A DNA stretch of 64,000 nt from Solidesulfovibrio magneticus RS-1 (GTDB lineage: Bacteria > Desulfobacterota > Desulfovibrionia > Desulfovibrionales > Desulfovibrionaceae). The notes beneath the pieces were generated by a model that worked only from the letters and a program-made list of their open reading frames with translations, ran no database searches and was not told the DNA's origin. Position numbers and translations under genes: made by a program. Shown one piece after another: positions 1 through 8,212 of the stretch; position 1 is the stretch's first letter; every line of letters starts with the position of its first letter. The DNA is taken from the NCBI RefSeq assembly GCF_000010665.1, contig NC_012796.1:4059501-4123500 (forward strand). Reading direction: 5' to 3'.

Positions 1-1
1 C

Positions 2-736
2 GAACGCGTGGCCACGGCCATGGAGGAAATGAACGCCACGGTCATGGAAGTGGCGAAAAACGCTGGCGACACGGCCCGGGCCTCGGACGAGGCCAGCCGC
101 GAGGCCTCGGCCGGCGGGCGCGAGGTGGAGCAGACCGTGGAGGAAACCCGCAAGGTCTCCCGGCGCACCGCCGATCTGGCCGCCTCCCTGGGCCAGCTGG
201 AAACCCGGGCGGAAAACATCGGCCAGGTGCTCTCGGTCATTGGCGACATCGCCGACCAGACCAATCTGCTGGCCTTGAATGCCGCCATCGAGGCGGCCCG
301 GGCCGGCGACGCCGGACGCGGCTTTGCCGTGGTGGCCGACGAGGTCAGAAAGCTCGCCGAAAAGACCATGCACGCCACCACCGAAGTGGCCGCCGCCGTG
401 GGCGAGATCCAGACCAGCACCCGGCAGGCCGTCTCGGGCATGGACGAAACCAAGGCCCGGGTGGAGCGCACCGCCGACATGGCCGAAGGTTCCGGCGCGG
501 TGCTCGGGCGCATTGTGGATCAGGCCGGGCGCATCGCCGACATGGTGCGCAACATCGCCACCGCCTCGGAACAGCAGTCGGCCACCAGCGAGGAAGTCTC
601 GTCCAGCGTGGCCCACATCAACGAACTCTCCCAGGACCTCACCAGCCGCATCGCCGAAGCCGGCGAGCGCATCCGCGAAGTCCGCTCCATGGCCAACCAC
701 CTGGCCAAACTCGTGGAACAGTTCCGGGAGGGCTAG
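2..736 (+). CDS. methyl-accepting chemotaxis protein, C-terminal part
   Basis: The reading frame is open to the left edge, so only the last 244 or so residues of a chemoreceptor are present. The segment is the cytoplasmic signalling hairpin that binds CheW and CheA. The highly conserved tip is visible as [18 protein letters not shown] followed by [18 protein letters not shown], flanked by long Ala/Glu/Arg-rich heptad helices. Sensor, membrane and HAMP parts lie outside the window, so the ligand cannot be inferred. The family is certain; the identity is not. Confidence 0.95.
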   Translation, partial: ERVATAMEEMNATVMEVAKNAGDTARASDEASREASAGGREVEQTVEETRKVSRRTADLAASLGQLETRAENIGQVLSVIGDIADQTNLLALNAAIEAARAGDAGRGFAVVADEVRKLAEKTMHATTEVAAAVGEIQTSTRQAVSGMDETKARVERTADMAEGSGAVLGRIVDQAGRIADMVRNIATASEQQSATSEEVSSSVAHINELSQDLTSRIAEAGERIREVRSMANHLAKLVEQFREG

Positions 737-901
737 GCCGCGCCGCGTCCACCAAGAGGATCGTATTTTCAGGAAACACAGAGCCTTTCATCGGTTGTCC
801 CTCAAACGGCTCCGCGCCTTGCCAGGACGCGGCACAAGGACAGGGGCGGCCACAAAACAAAAACGATGCCGTCAAAAGGCTGTCCTCCGGGCCGGCCGGC
901 C

Positions 902-931
902 TTGACAATTTGGGGTAAACTAAAGGATAGA
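902..931 (+). promoter_or_regulatory. candidate sigma-70 promoter of rubredoxin
   Basis: TTGACA at 902-907 is a perfect -35 box. About 17-18 bases downstream is a weak -10 (GATAGA, 926-931). It lies upstream of the rubredoxin/Roo pair in a 411-base gap with no gene. The -10 match is poor, so the promoter is tentative. Confidence 0.4.
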
Positions 932-940
932 CTTGTCCGT

Positions 941-965
941 GCGTGACCGCTATTTTCGGTCACGC
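941..965. promoter_or_regulatory. perfect 9-bp inverted repeat before rubredoxin
   Basis: GCGTGACCG (941-949) and CGGTCACGC (957-965) are perfect inverted copies separated by CTATTTT. It sits just downstream of the candidate promoter and about 180 bases before the rubredoxin start. It could be an operator or an RNA hairpin in the leader. No T-run follows, so it is not a typical terminator. Confidence 0.5.
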
Positions 966-1147
966 GTCCTGTCGGCAAGGCCGATCCGTGACGCGATTCC
1001 GTGGCGTTTGGCCCCAAGGCTTCAGTCGCGCCGCCGGAAACATGACCTTGTTGCCGCTCAGGCAAGGGCGCCTTCACGGCGGACCCGGCGCTGAGGGCAA
1101 ATAAGGATCGCCAAGCCGGCCAACCTCAATGACGGAGAACGAACATC

Positions 1148-1306
1148 ATGGATAAATACGAGTGCAGCATCTGCGGTTACGTGTATGATCCCGCCGCCGG
1201 CGACCCCGACAATGGCGTGGCCCCCGGCACCAAGTTCGAAGACGTCTCCGAGGACTGGGTCTGCCCGGTCTGCGGCGCGCCCAAAAGCGAATTCAACAAA
1301 GCCTAA
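1148..1306 (+). CDS. rub: rubredoxin
   Basis: A 52-residue protein with the two rubredoxin iron-binding knuckles, CSICGY near residues 6-11 and CPVCGA near residues 39-44, and the conserved YVYDPAAGD and GTKFEDV stretches. Rubredoxin holds one iron with four cysteines and carries single electrons in the cytoplasm. The next gene is Roo, its known electron acceptor in Desulfovibrio, so electrons are probably passed from rubredoxin to Roo for oxygen reduction. The start is chosen from the GGAG ribosome site about 10 bases upstream. Length is normal for the family. Confidence 0.97.
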   Translation: MDKYECSICGYVYDPAAGDPDNGVAPGTKFEDVSEDWVCPVCGAPKSEFNKA

Positions 1307-1343
1307 CGCGCCTGCGCCGCTTTTTTAGTGCGGCGATTCGAGG

Positions 1344-2558
1344 ATGTACATGCGACCTGTCGCCATTTGCGAGGGCGTCTACTGGGTCGGAGCCGTCGAT
1401 TGGGAATGCCGTGACTTCCACGGCTACATGACGGCCCCCACCGGGACGACCTACAACGCCTTTTTGGTCAAGGACGAGAAAATCGCCCTGTTCGATTCGG
1501 TCAAGGCCGGCCACGGCAACGAAATGCTCTGCCGCCTGGCCCATCTGGTCAAACCCGAGGACGTCGATTACCTCATCGTCAACCACGTGGAAATGGACCA
1601 CTCGGGCGAGCTGCCCGAACTCGTGGCCCGCACCAAGCCGGAAAAGATCTTCACCTCGCCCATGGGCGAACGGGCGCTCAAGGCCCACTTCGACTGCGCC
1701 GACTGGCCCATCGAAGTGGTGAAGACCGGCTCCACCATCTCGCTCGGCAAGCGTACCCTGCAGTTCCTGGAAACCCGGATGCTCCACTGGCCCGACAACA
1801 TGGCCACGTTCATCCCCGAAGACGGCGTGCTCATCTCCTCCGACGCCTTCGGCCAGAACTGGGCCACCTCCGAGCGCTTCGCCGACGAAGTGGACAAGCA
1901 TCTGCTCCAAAAGCAGCTCGACCGCTACTTCGCCAACATCGTCCTGCCCTTTTGCCCCATCGCCCAGAAGACCATCGAGACCATCGAGTCCATGGGCCTG
2001 AAAATCAACGCCGTCTGTCCGGACCATGGACTGATGTTCCGCACCCCGGAAGACGTCGCCTGGGTCATTTCCCGCTACAAGGAACTGGCCGCCCAGAAGC
2101 AGAAGAAAAAGGCCGTGCTGGTCTTCGACACCATGTGGCACTCCACCGAGCGCATGGCCCACGCCATCGCCACCGGGCTGGCCGAACACGGCGTGTCGTT
2201 CAAGCTCATGAACCTCCACGCCTTTGACCATTCCGACGTCATGGAAGAGGTCTGGGACGCGGCGGCGGTGTTTGTGGGTTCCGCCACCCACAACAACGGC
2301 ATGTTGCCCAAGGTGGCGGACATGCTGACCTACATGAAGGGCCTCAAGCCCAAGGGCAAGCTCGGCGGAGCGTTTGGCTCCTACGGCTGGAGCGGCGAAG
2401 CGGTCAAGGACATCGCCGGCTGGCTTAGCGAGATGGGCATGGAAATGCCCGTCGATCCCGTGCGGCTGCTCTTCGTGCCCACCCACGAGCAGCTCGCCGT
2501 CTGCGTGGAGATGGGCCGCACCATCGGCAAGCTGATCAACGAGCGCGTCGGCGAATAA
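1344..2558 (+). CDS. roo: rubredoxin:oxygen oxidoreductase (flavodiiron protein)
   Basis: A 404-residue flavodiiron protein that reduces oxygen to water (some relatives also reduce nitric oxide) with electrons from rubredoxin. The N-terminal half is a metallo-beta-lactamase fold with the diiron ligands visible: H81, E83, D85 and H86 in HVEMDHSGE, then the His in RMLHWPDN, the Asp in SSDAFGQN and the His in CPDHGLMF. The C-terminal half is a flavodoxin domain, with the FMN loop in FDTMWHSTERMA and GSATHNNG. Length equals that of the Desulfovibrio gigas enzyme. It follows rubredoxin by 37 bases, so the two are probably co-transcribed, as an oxygen-detoxifying pair in an anaerobe. Confidence 0.97.
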   Translation: MYMRPVAICEGVYWVGAVDWECRDFHGYMTAPTGTTYNAFLVKDEKIALFDSVKAGHGNEMLCRLAHLVKPEDVDYLIVNHVEMDHSGELPELVARTKPEKIFTSPMGERALKAHFDCADWPIEVVKTGSTISLGKRTLQFLETRMLHWPDNMATFIPEDGVLISSDAFGQNWATSERFADEVDKHLLQKQLDRYFANIVLPFCPIAQKTIETIESMGLKINAVCPDHGLMFRTPEDVAWVISRYKELAAQKQKKKAVLVFDTMWHSTERMAHAIATGLAEHGVSFKLMNLHAFDHSDVMEEVWDAAAVFVGSATHNNGMLPKVADMLTYMKGLKPKGKLGGAFGSYGWSGEAVKDIAGWLSEMGMEMPVDPVRLLFVPTHEQLAVCVEMGRTIGKLINERVGE

Positions 2559-2587
2559 CGACCGCGTTTACGTCAAGAGAAATGGCA

Positions 2588-2617
2588 GGGGCCGTCCTTT
2601 TGGGGCGGCCCCTTTTT
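2588..2617 (+). terminator. intrinsic terminator after roo
   Basis: GGGGCCGTCC (2588-2597) pairs with GGGCGGCCCC (2603-2612) with one wobble pair, around a short T-rich loop, followed by five T residues. It ends the rub-roo unit. Confidence 0.85.
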
Positions 2618-2711
2618 ATTGGTCGCCCCCGCCCTTGCCCGCCGCCGGCCCCGGCGCTACAAAAGCCCGTCGCCACCCCGGCGACCATCCGCATCCGCTA
2701 AAGGAGCCGCC

Positions 2712-3161
2712 ATGATCGTTTCCGAAGGCCGCCTCGGCCGCGTGTTCGTGCTGCGACTGGGCGACGGCGACCGACTGCCCGACGCCATCGAGGATTTCGC
2801 CCGCACCCGGGGCGTCGAAGCCGCCCTCGTCGCCGCCCTGGGCGGCCTGGAAAACGGCCGCCTCGTCACCGGCCCCGAAGACGGCCGCACCATGCCGCCA
2901 ACCGCCATGCTCACCGCCATCGACGCCGTCCACGAAGCCGCCGCCGTCGGCACCCTCTTCCCCGGCCCGGACGGCACCCCGCGTCTGCACATGCACGCCG
3001 CCCTGGGCCGCAAGGGCGAAACCAAAACCGGCTGCGTACGCCCCGGCCTCGATGTCTGGAAAATCTTCGAAGTCGTGGTCATCGAAATCACCGGCACCGA
3101 CCTCGCCCGCGCCAAAGACCCCGAAACCGGCTTCGAACTACTCGGCCGCAAGCACGGTTGA
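2712..3161 (+). CDS. PPC/DUF296 domain protein
   Basis: A 149-residue single-domain protein of the PPC (DUF296) family, found in bacteria as small stand-alone proteins and in plants fused to AT-hooks. Family features visible are ALVAALGGLENG near residues 36-48 and the metal-binding-like RLHMHAALG around residue 98. The start at 2712 is chosen because AAGGAG precedes it by five bases; the frame is open further upstream without a ribosome site. The bacterial function is poorly known, with DNA binding usually proposed. The IS110 element begins 17 bases after the stop, so the insertion did not disrupt this gene. Confidence 0.85.
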   Translation: MIVSEGRLGRVFVLRLGDGDRLPDAIEDFARTRGVEAALVAALGGLENGRLVTGPEDGRTMPPTAMLTAIDAVHEAAAVGTLFPGPDGTPRLHMHAALGRKGETKTGCVRPGLDVWKIFEVVVIEITGTDLARAKDPETGFELLGRKHG

Positions 3162-3189
3162 AATAGAAGAGAAGATGCCTTGTATGTTT

Positions 3190-4300
<1,111 letters not shown>

Positions 4301-4315
4301 ATCCCTGATTATCGG

Positions 4316-4336
4316 TTGACTCAGAACACCGTTGCT
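4316..4336 (+). promoter_or_regulatory. -35 half of an IS circle-junction promoter
   Basis: TTGACT at 4316-4321 lies at the right IS end. If the ends join through one CT, 17 bases separate it from TATGTT at 3183-3188 in the left end. That is ideal spacing for sigma-70, so circularisation would create a promoter firing into the bridge RNA and transposase. Confidence 0.7.
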
Positions 4337-4371
4337 CCGGCGGCCGGGGGCCTGAGGCCCCCGGACCCCCC
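4335..4371. repeat. REP-like palindrome, copy 1 (IS110 target)
   Basis: The stem CCGGGGGCC/GGCCCCCGG encloses a TGA loop and is followed by a C-run. It carries a compensatory base pair relative to copies 2 and 3 (C-G in place of T-A). Its 5' end was separated by the IS and now lies at 3171-3180. Confidence 0.85.
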
Positions 4372-4433
4372 GATTGAAGAAAATCGTAAAGGGGATGCGT
4401 CTTCGCACACCGTCCCTTCGTATGGAGTACACA

Positions 4434-4619
4434 ATGCGCCTTGCCGCCTGCTGCGCCGCCCTGGCCCTGATGCTCACCGCGTCGCTGTTCGTTCTCTCAC
4501 GGGCCATGCCCGCCGAAGCCTTCACCGCCTACAGCCAGGAACTCGCCGTCAATCCCCAAAGCTGCATCGGCTGCGGCTGCCCGGCCTGCCCGAGTTGCAG
4601 TTGCGTGCGGTGTGGATAA
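4434..4619 (+). CDS. small exported cysteine-rich protein
   Basis: A 61-residue protein that I do not recognise. The first 30 or so residues look like a signal peptide: MRLAACC, then a hydrophobic core ALALMLTASLFVL, then a possible AEA cleavage site. The mature part ends in a dense cysteine tail, CIGCGCPACPSCSCVRCG, with seven Cys in 18 residues. The start at 4434 is chosen from GGAG seven bases upstream; in-frame ATGs at 4374 and 4422 lack a good site. It lies between the IS element and a REP copy. Metal binding or disulfide-rich packing is possible, but no function can be assigned. Confidence 0.55.
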   Translation: MRLAACCAALALMLTASLFVLSRAMPAEAFTAYSQELAVNPQSCIGCGCPACPSCSCVRCG

Positions 4620-4645
4620 TAAGCGAAGATATAAAGAAAAAGATG

Positions 4646-4685
4646 CCTCCGGCGGCTGGGGGCCTGAGGCCCCCAGGCCCCCCCC
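4646..4685. repeat. REP-like palindrome, copy 2
   Basis: CTGGGGGCC/GGCCCCCAG with a TGA loop, preceded by AGATGCCTCCGGCGG. It lies between two convergent genes. It is the best intact match for the empty IS110 target site. Confidence 0.85.
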
Positions 4686-4701
4686 AATGGGGAGAGGGAG
4701 A

Positions 4702-5442
4702 CTATTCGCCGCCGGGGGAAGTGGCGGCGGCTTCGAAGGCGGGAATATCGGCCGAGGCGGACGCCTCGACGGGACGGTCGGTCAGGATTTCCAGGCTCGG
4801 GCCGTTCTCCCGGCCGGGCCGCAACGTGTAAACCCGCCGCGCCTCCAGGGCGAACAGATCGACCGGATGGTGGCTGATGTAGAGCACCTGAATGCCCAGG
4901 CGGTCGGCAATGGCCGCCACCAGCCGCACAAAGCCCGGCACAAGGTCCGGCCGCAGCCAGCAATCCTGTTCGTCCAGCACCAGAAACGGCCGATGCTCGT
5001 CCGGGTCAAGCTGGGACAACGCAATCAGCCGCAGCCCCACGGACAGGATGTTGCAAACCGACCCGCCCTGCCCGGTCAGGATGTCCTCGGCCTGGCCGTC
5101 CTGCTCCATCTCGAACTCAATGGAAAGCTTGCCCTTGTTGAGCGACCGCCGGGCCTTGACCGTGCGGTTCTGGCCGAGAATCTCGCGCACGGCATGGGTG
5201 AGTTCGGTTTCGATCTCATCAAGCACCTGACCGAAAAGTTCCTGCGTCAGTTCCTCCAGCCGCGCCGCCGCTTTTGGGGCGAGGTCAAGGAAGGCTTCGA
5301 CGTCAAGAAGCTCCCGCCGCGCCTGCCCATGGGCCGCGACGATAGCCGCCGCCTGGCCGGACAACCGATCCAGCCGGCGCGTCAGCTCCCAGCGCTCGGC
5401 GGCCAGGACGGCCACTTCGGCGGCCGGGCCGGTCTCAGCCAT
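4702..5442 (-). CDS. SbcC/Rad50-like ATPase, C-terminal half
   Basis: A 246-residue protein that looks like the C-terminal half of an SMC/Rad50-type ATPase. It starts with a coiled-coil region and then has a signature-like segment (GQGGSVCNILSVGLRLIAL), Walker B FLVLDEQD, and an H-loop-like ISHHPVD, but no Walker A. The missing Walker A lies in the gene at 6713-8212. The start overlaps the end of the preceding gene by eight bases. This protein should pair with the N-terminal half to make a working ATPase with the SbcD-like nuclease. The signature is not canonical, so the assignment rests on motif order and operon context. Confidence 0.75.
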   Translation of the reverse strand: MAETGPAAEVAVLAAERWELTRRLDRLSGQAAAIVAAHGQARRELLDVEAFLDLAPKAAARLEELTQELFGQVLDEIETELTHAVREILGQNRTVKARRSLNKGKLSIEFEMEQDGQAEDILTGQGGSVCNILSVGLRLIALSQLDPDEHRPFLVLDEQDCWLRPDLVPGFVRLVAAIADRLGIQVLYISHHPVDLFALEARRVYTLRPGRENGPSLEILTDRPVEASASADIPAFEAAATSPGGE

Positions 5443-5776
5443 TGCCGCCAAAATCCCGCTCCACGGCCTCAAGCTCGCGCCGCACTCCGGCCACATGCTC
5501 GCGGTACTCGGCCACAAGCCGGGCGTTGGCCGCCCGCTTCTCTTCCAGAAGCCGCGTGAGCTCCCCCGGATCGGCCGTGCCGTACTCGGCCACGGCCTTG
5601 GCTTCCAGCTCGGCCAACTGGTTTTGCAGGTGACTGAGGTCCTGTTCGGCGCGCACCTTGGCGTCGCGCAGGCGCTCGTATTCGCCCTTGAGCCCGGCCA
5701 GTTCGTTTTGCAGCCGGGCGTCGGCGTCATGGGTGGGGGCAGGGGCGCTCCCCCGGCGGTCAAGAGGCGTCGCCAT
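5435..5776 (-). CDS. small coiled-coil protein of the SbcCD-like operon
   Basis: A 113-residue protein made mostly of heptad-rich helix (LQNELAGLKGEYERLRDAK, then LSHLQNQLAELEAKAV and LTRLLEEKRAANARL). It overlaps the end of the SbcD-like gene and the start of the C-terminal ATPase half. The position suggests that it supplies part of the coiled-coil arm that a single-chain SbcC would contain. That role is inferred from context only; no catalytic motif is visible. Confidence 0.7.
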   Translation of the reverse strand: MATPLDRRGSAPAPTHDADARLQNELAGLKGEYERLRDAKVRAEQDLSHLQNQLAELEAKAVAEYGTADPGELTRLLEEKRAANARLVAEYREHVAGVRRELEAVERDFGGNG

Positions 5777-6716
5777 GGTCGGTGACCTCGCGGTACAGAT
5801 CCCAGACAAGGGCCGTCTCGGGATGCTCGGGGTTGAGGTTGGCGGATAAAAAGTCCTTGAGTCCGGCTCCTTCCCGGGTGCGCTTCCAGGCCAGCCTGGC
5901 CAGGCCCTCCAGGAAGTTGGAACGGACCTCGGCCGGGCCGGCCGCCTCCTCGGGCGGCAGCTCCTGGTCCGGGAAGACTTCGGCAAAGGGCCGGTGCGGG
6001 ATGGGCCATTTTTCCAGGTCGTCGATGCCCGGCCGCCAGATGGCGGCCTCGGGAATGCGCGCCATGGAGCGGCGGGAAAATTTGAGCCGCGTGACGTTGC
6101 CGGGATTGGCCCAGCGCGTGCCCCCGGCGGCCACCGTCGGCTGGGGCCGGTGGATGTGGCCGTTAATGAGCCAATCCAGGCCGGGTATCTCCCGAATCTT
6201 GATCTGCTTTTCCTCGAAATCCGGGAACCCGACGTTGTGGTGGGTGAGCCACACGCTGGTTTCGTCCGGCTCCTTGGCAACAGACGTCGGCAAGGGCGAG
6301 CCGTCGGGCGAGGCCCCGACCACGGCCGTGCCCGTGGGCGTCTCCAGACGCAGGAAAAGCCCGGGTTCGTCCAGCACGTCGCACACGCCGGCCGCCCGCA
6401 GCACGGCCAGGGAGGTGTCGGCCGTGAACCGGGCCTGGTATTTGTCGTGGTTGCCGACCAGCACGTAGGGATGGTGGCTGCGAAAGAGGTCAATAAGCGC
6501 CACCATGACGACGTTGGGATTCTCGCGCGGCCAGTGGAAGAGGTCGCCAAGAATCACCGGGACAAGCTCGCTGGCGGCGGCCTGCTCCAGGCAAGCGGCG
6601 AGCTTGGCCAAAACGTCGTCCATGTAGGAATCCAGCCGCTGCATGGGGGGCGTGGCGGCCACATGGGGATCGGGGATGCAAAAAAGCCCCCGGCAGCGGC
6701 GCACGGGCAGGCTCAC
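5760..6716 (-). CDS. SbcD/Mre11-like metallophosphoesterase
   Basis: A 318-residue calcineurin-like phosphoesterase. Motifs in order are CIPDPHVAA near residue 13 (usual D-x-H), ILGDLFHWPRENP near residue 55, LVGNHDKY near residue 86 (GNHD), LTHHNVGF, and NGHIHRPQ (GHxH). These bind two metal ions and in Mre11/SbcD hydrolyse DNA ends. The start codon overlaps the stop of the preceding ATPase gene (ATGA). It sits between the two halves of a split SbcC-like ATPase, which supports a role in DNA double-strand end processing. Confidence 0.85.
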   Translation of the reverse strand: MSLPVRRCRGLFCIPDPHVAATPPMQRLDSYMDDVLAKLAACLEQAAASELVPVILGDLFHWPRENPNVVMVALIDLFRSHHPYVLVGNHDKYQARFTADTSLAVLRAAGVCDVLDEPGLFLRLETPTGTAVVGASPDGSPLPTSVAKEPDETSVWLTHHNVGFPDFEEKQIKIREIPGLDWLINGHIHRPQPTVAAGGTRWANPGNVTRLKFSRRSMARIPEAAIWRPGIDDLEKWPIPHRPFAEVFPDQELPPEEAAGPAEVRSNFLEGLARLAWKRTREGAGLKDFLSANLNPEHPETALVWDLYREVTDHGDAS

Positions 6717-8212
6717 GACGCGCCTCCGTCGTCCCCGGCCGCGTCATGGACGTGGCCGCCGGCGAAAAAGGCCTCGGCCGTCAGCGACGCCCCGCACAGG
6801 GGACAGGCCCCAAGCGCGGCCAGCCGGTCGGCGGCCCGGGCGGAAAAGGTGTCGAGCATCCGCTGCCGGTCGGCCAGCTCGGCCTGTTTGGCGGCCAGGG
6901 TTTGGCGTGCGGCCAGCAGGCTATCGGCGGTCCGCCCCAGCCCGGACAGCGCGGCCGCGTCGGCGGTTTCCGGCGGCGGCAGGACGCGGGCCAGAGTCTC
7001 GCCCCGGCGGGCCAGGGCGGCGGCCCGGCCGCGCAGCGCGGCCACGGCAGCGGCCAGCCGGGCCAGCTCATCCGTGGCCGCCGGCGACGGCGGTTCGGCC
7101 AAGGCACTTAGCGCCCGCCGCCGGCTGATCAACCGGGCCAAAGCCGGCAGGCTGTCGGCCAGACTACCGGCCAACTCGGCCAGGGCGGCCGTGTCGGCCG
7201 TCTGGGGCGGCGCGGCCAGCCCGGCCAGGGCGGCGGCCCGGCGGGTCTGCCGGCCAAGGGCCAAACGCCCCTCGGCCACGGCCCGGGCCAGCCCGGCCAG
7301 TTCCGCCGTGGGGGCCAGGGGCAGCGGCGCGCCAAGCGGCGAAAGCGCGGCCACCCGGGCGGCGAACCGGGCCACGGCCCGGCCAAGGGTCTGCTGCCGG
7401 GCAACCGTCTCGGCCAGAGGAATGGTCGCGGCCAGGGCCGGCGGCGGCGAAAGCCGGGACAGCCGCCGGGCGCGCTGCCCAAGGACGGCCGCCCGCCCGG
7501 CCAGACGCTTCCGCTCGGCCAGAAGACCGGCCAGCCGGTCGGCCTCGGCCTGCCCCTGGGCCAGGGCCGCTTCCAGCTCGGCGGCCCGGTCCAGGGCCAG
7601 TTCGATGGCCGGCAGAGGGGAAAGTTTGTCGAGAGCCTGAGTGTGGCCACCAAGCGCCTTGTCCAGGCGCTTTTTCTCGGCTTTCTTCTGGGTGGTGCGT
7701 TTGGACAGGGCGGCCTGCATGGCGATCAAGTGGGCGGCTTCCGAGGCGGCAGCGAAAAAGGCGGCCAGCTTGGGTCCGGATTTGTCCGAGAGCAGAAACA
7801 CCGGCTCGCGCTGGTTGCCCAGATGCACGTCCACGGTCTCGCCGCCGTCCACGGCCACCGGCCCCAGGCGAAGGAGCTTGCGCACGTCCTCGGGCACGAC
7901 GCCACGCCCCATCTTGGCGTAGGTTTCCGGTTCCTCGGCTCCGGGTCGGCGCACTTCGTACAGGGCGTACTTGGGCCGGCGCACCCAGGCGATGACCGTG
8001 CCATCGGCAAGTTCCGCCTCGACCCGGGCCTCGGCCGCGCCGTGGCGGATGCAGTGCCTGGGCGGCGGATTCTCGGTCAGGCAGCGCAGGGCCTCCACCA
8101 CCGCCGACTTGCCGGAGTTGTTGGGGCCGGTGAGCGCCGTCAGCCCAGGCGGCAGGTCGATGACCGTGCGGCCGTGGGCCATGAAATCCACAAGCGTCAG
8201 CCGGCGGATCAC
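6713..8212 (-). CDS. SbcC/Rad50-like ATPase, N-terminal half with zinc-hook CxxC
   Basis: A 499-residue protein. The N-terminus has RRLTLVDFMAHGRTVIDL and Walker A GPNNSGKSAVVEAL near residues 30-43, typical of SMC/Rad50 proteins. A long Ala/Leu/Arg-rich coiled coil fills residues 170-470, ending with ACPLCGASL, a CxxC that resembles the zinc hook. There is no signature, Walker B or H-loop; those are in the gene at 4702-5442. The GTG start overlaps the RelA stop by four bases and the frame has no better ATG before the conserved N-terminus. High GC and biased codon use match the backbone. Confidence 0.8.
   Translation of the reverse strand: MIRRLTLVDFMAHGRTVIDLPPGLTALTGPNNSGKSAVVEALRCLTENPPPRHCIRHGAAEARVEAELADGTVIAWVRRPKYALYEVRRPGAEEPETYAKMGRGVVPEDVRKLLRLGPVAVDGGETVDVHLGNQREPVFLLSDKSGPKLAAFFAAASEAAHLIAMQAALSKRTTQKKAEKKRLDKALGGHTQALDKLSPLPAIELALDRAAELEAALAQGQAEADRLAGLLAERKRLAGRAAVLGQRARRLSRLSPPPALAATIPLAETVARQQTLGRAVARFAARVAALSPLGAPLPLAPTAELAGLARAVAEGRLALGRQTRRAAALAGLAAPPQTADTAALAELAGSLADSLPALARLISRRRALSALAEPPSPAATDELARLAAAVAALRGRAAALARRGETLARVLPPPETADAAALSGLGRTADSLLAARQTLAAKQAELADRQRMLDTFSARAADRLAALGACPLCGASLTAEAFFAGGHVHDAAGDDGGAS

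Noticed and set aside
279-905. Plus-strand frame of 208 residues within the chemoreceptor
   Set aside because: It overlaps the chemoreceptor frame, which has a clear family match; Pro/Arg-rich composition is typical of a shadow frame in GC-rich DNA.
1293-2486. Long minus-strand frame opposite roo
   Set aside because: Roo on the other strand has all its ligands; the antisense frame is His/Gly-rich with no family resemblance.
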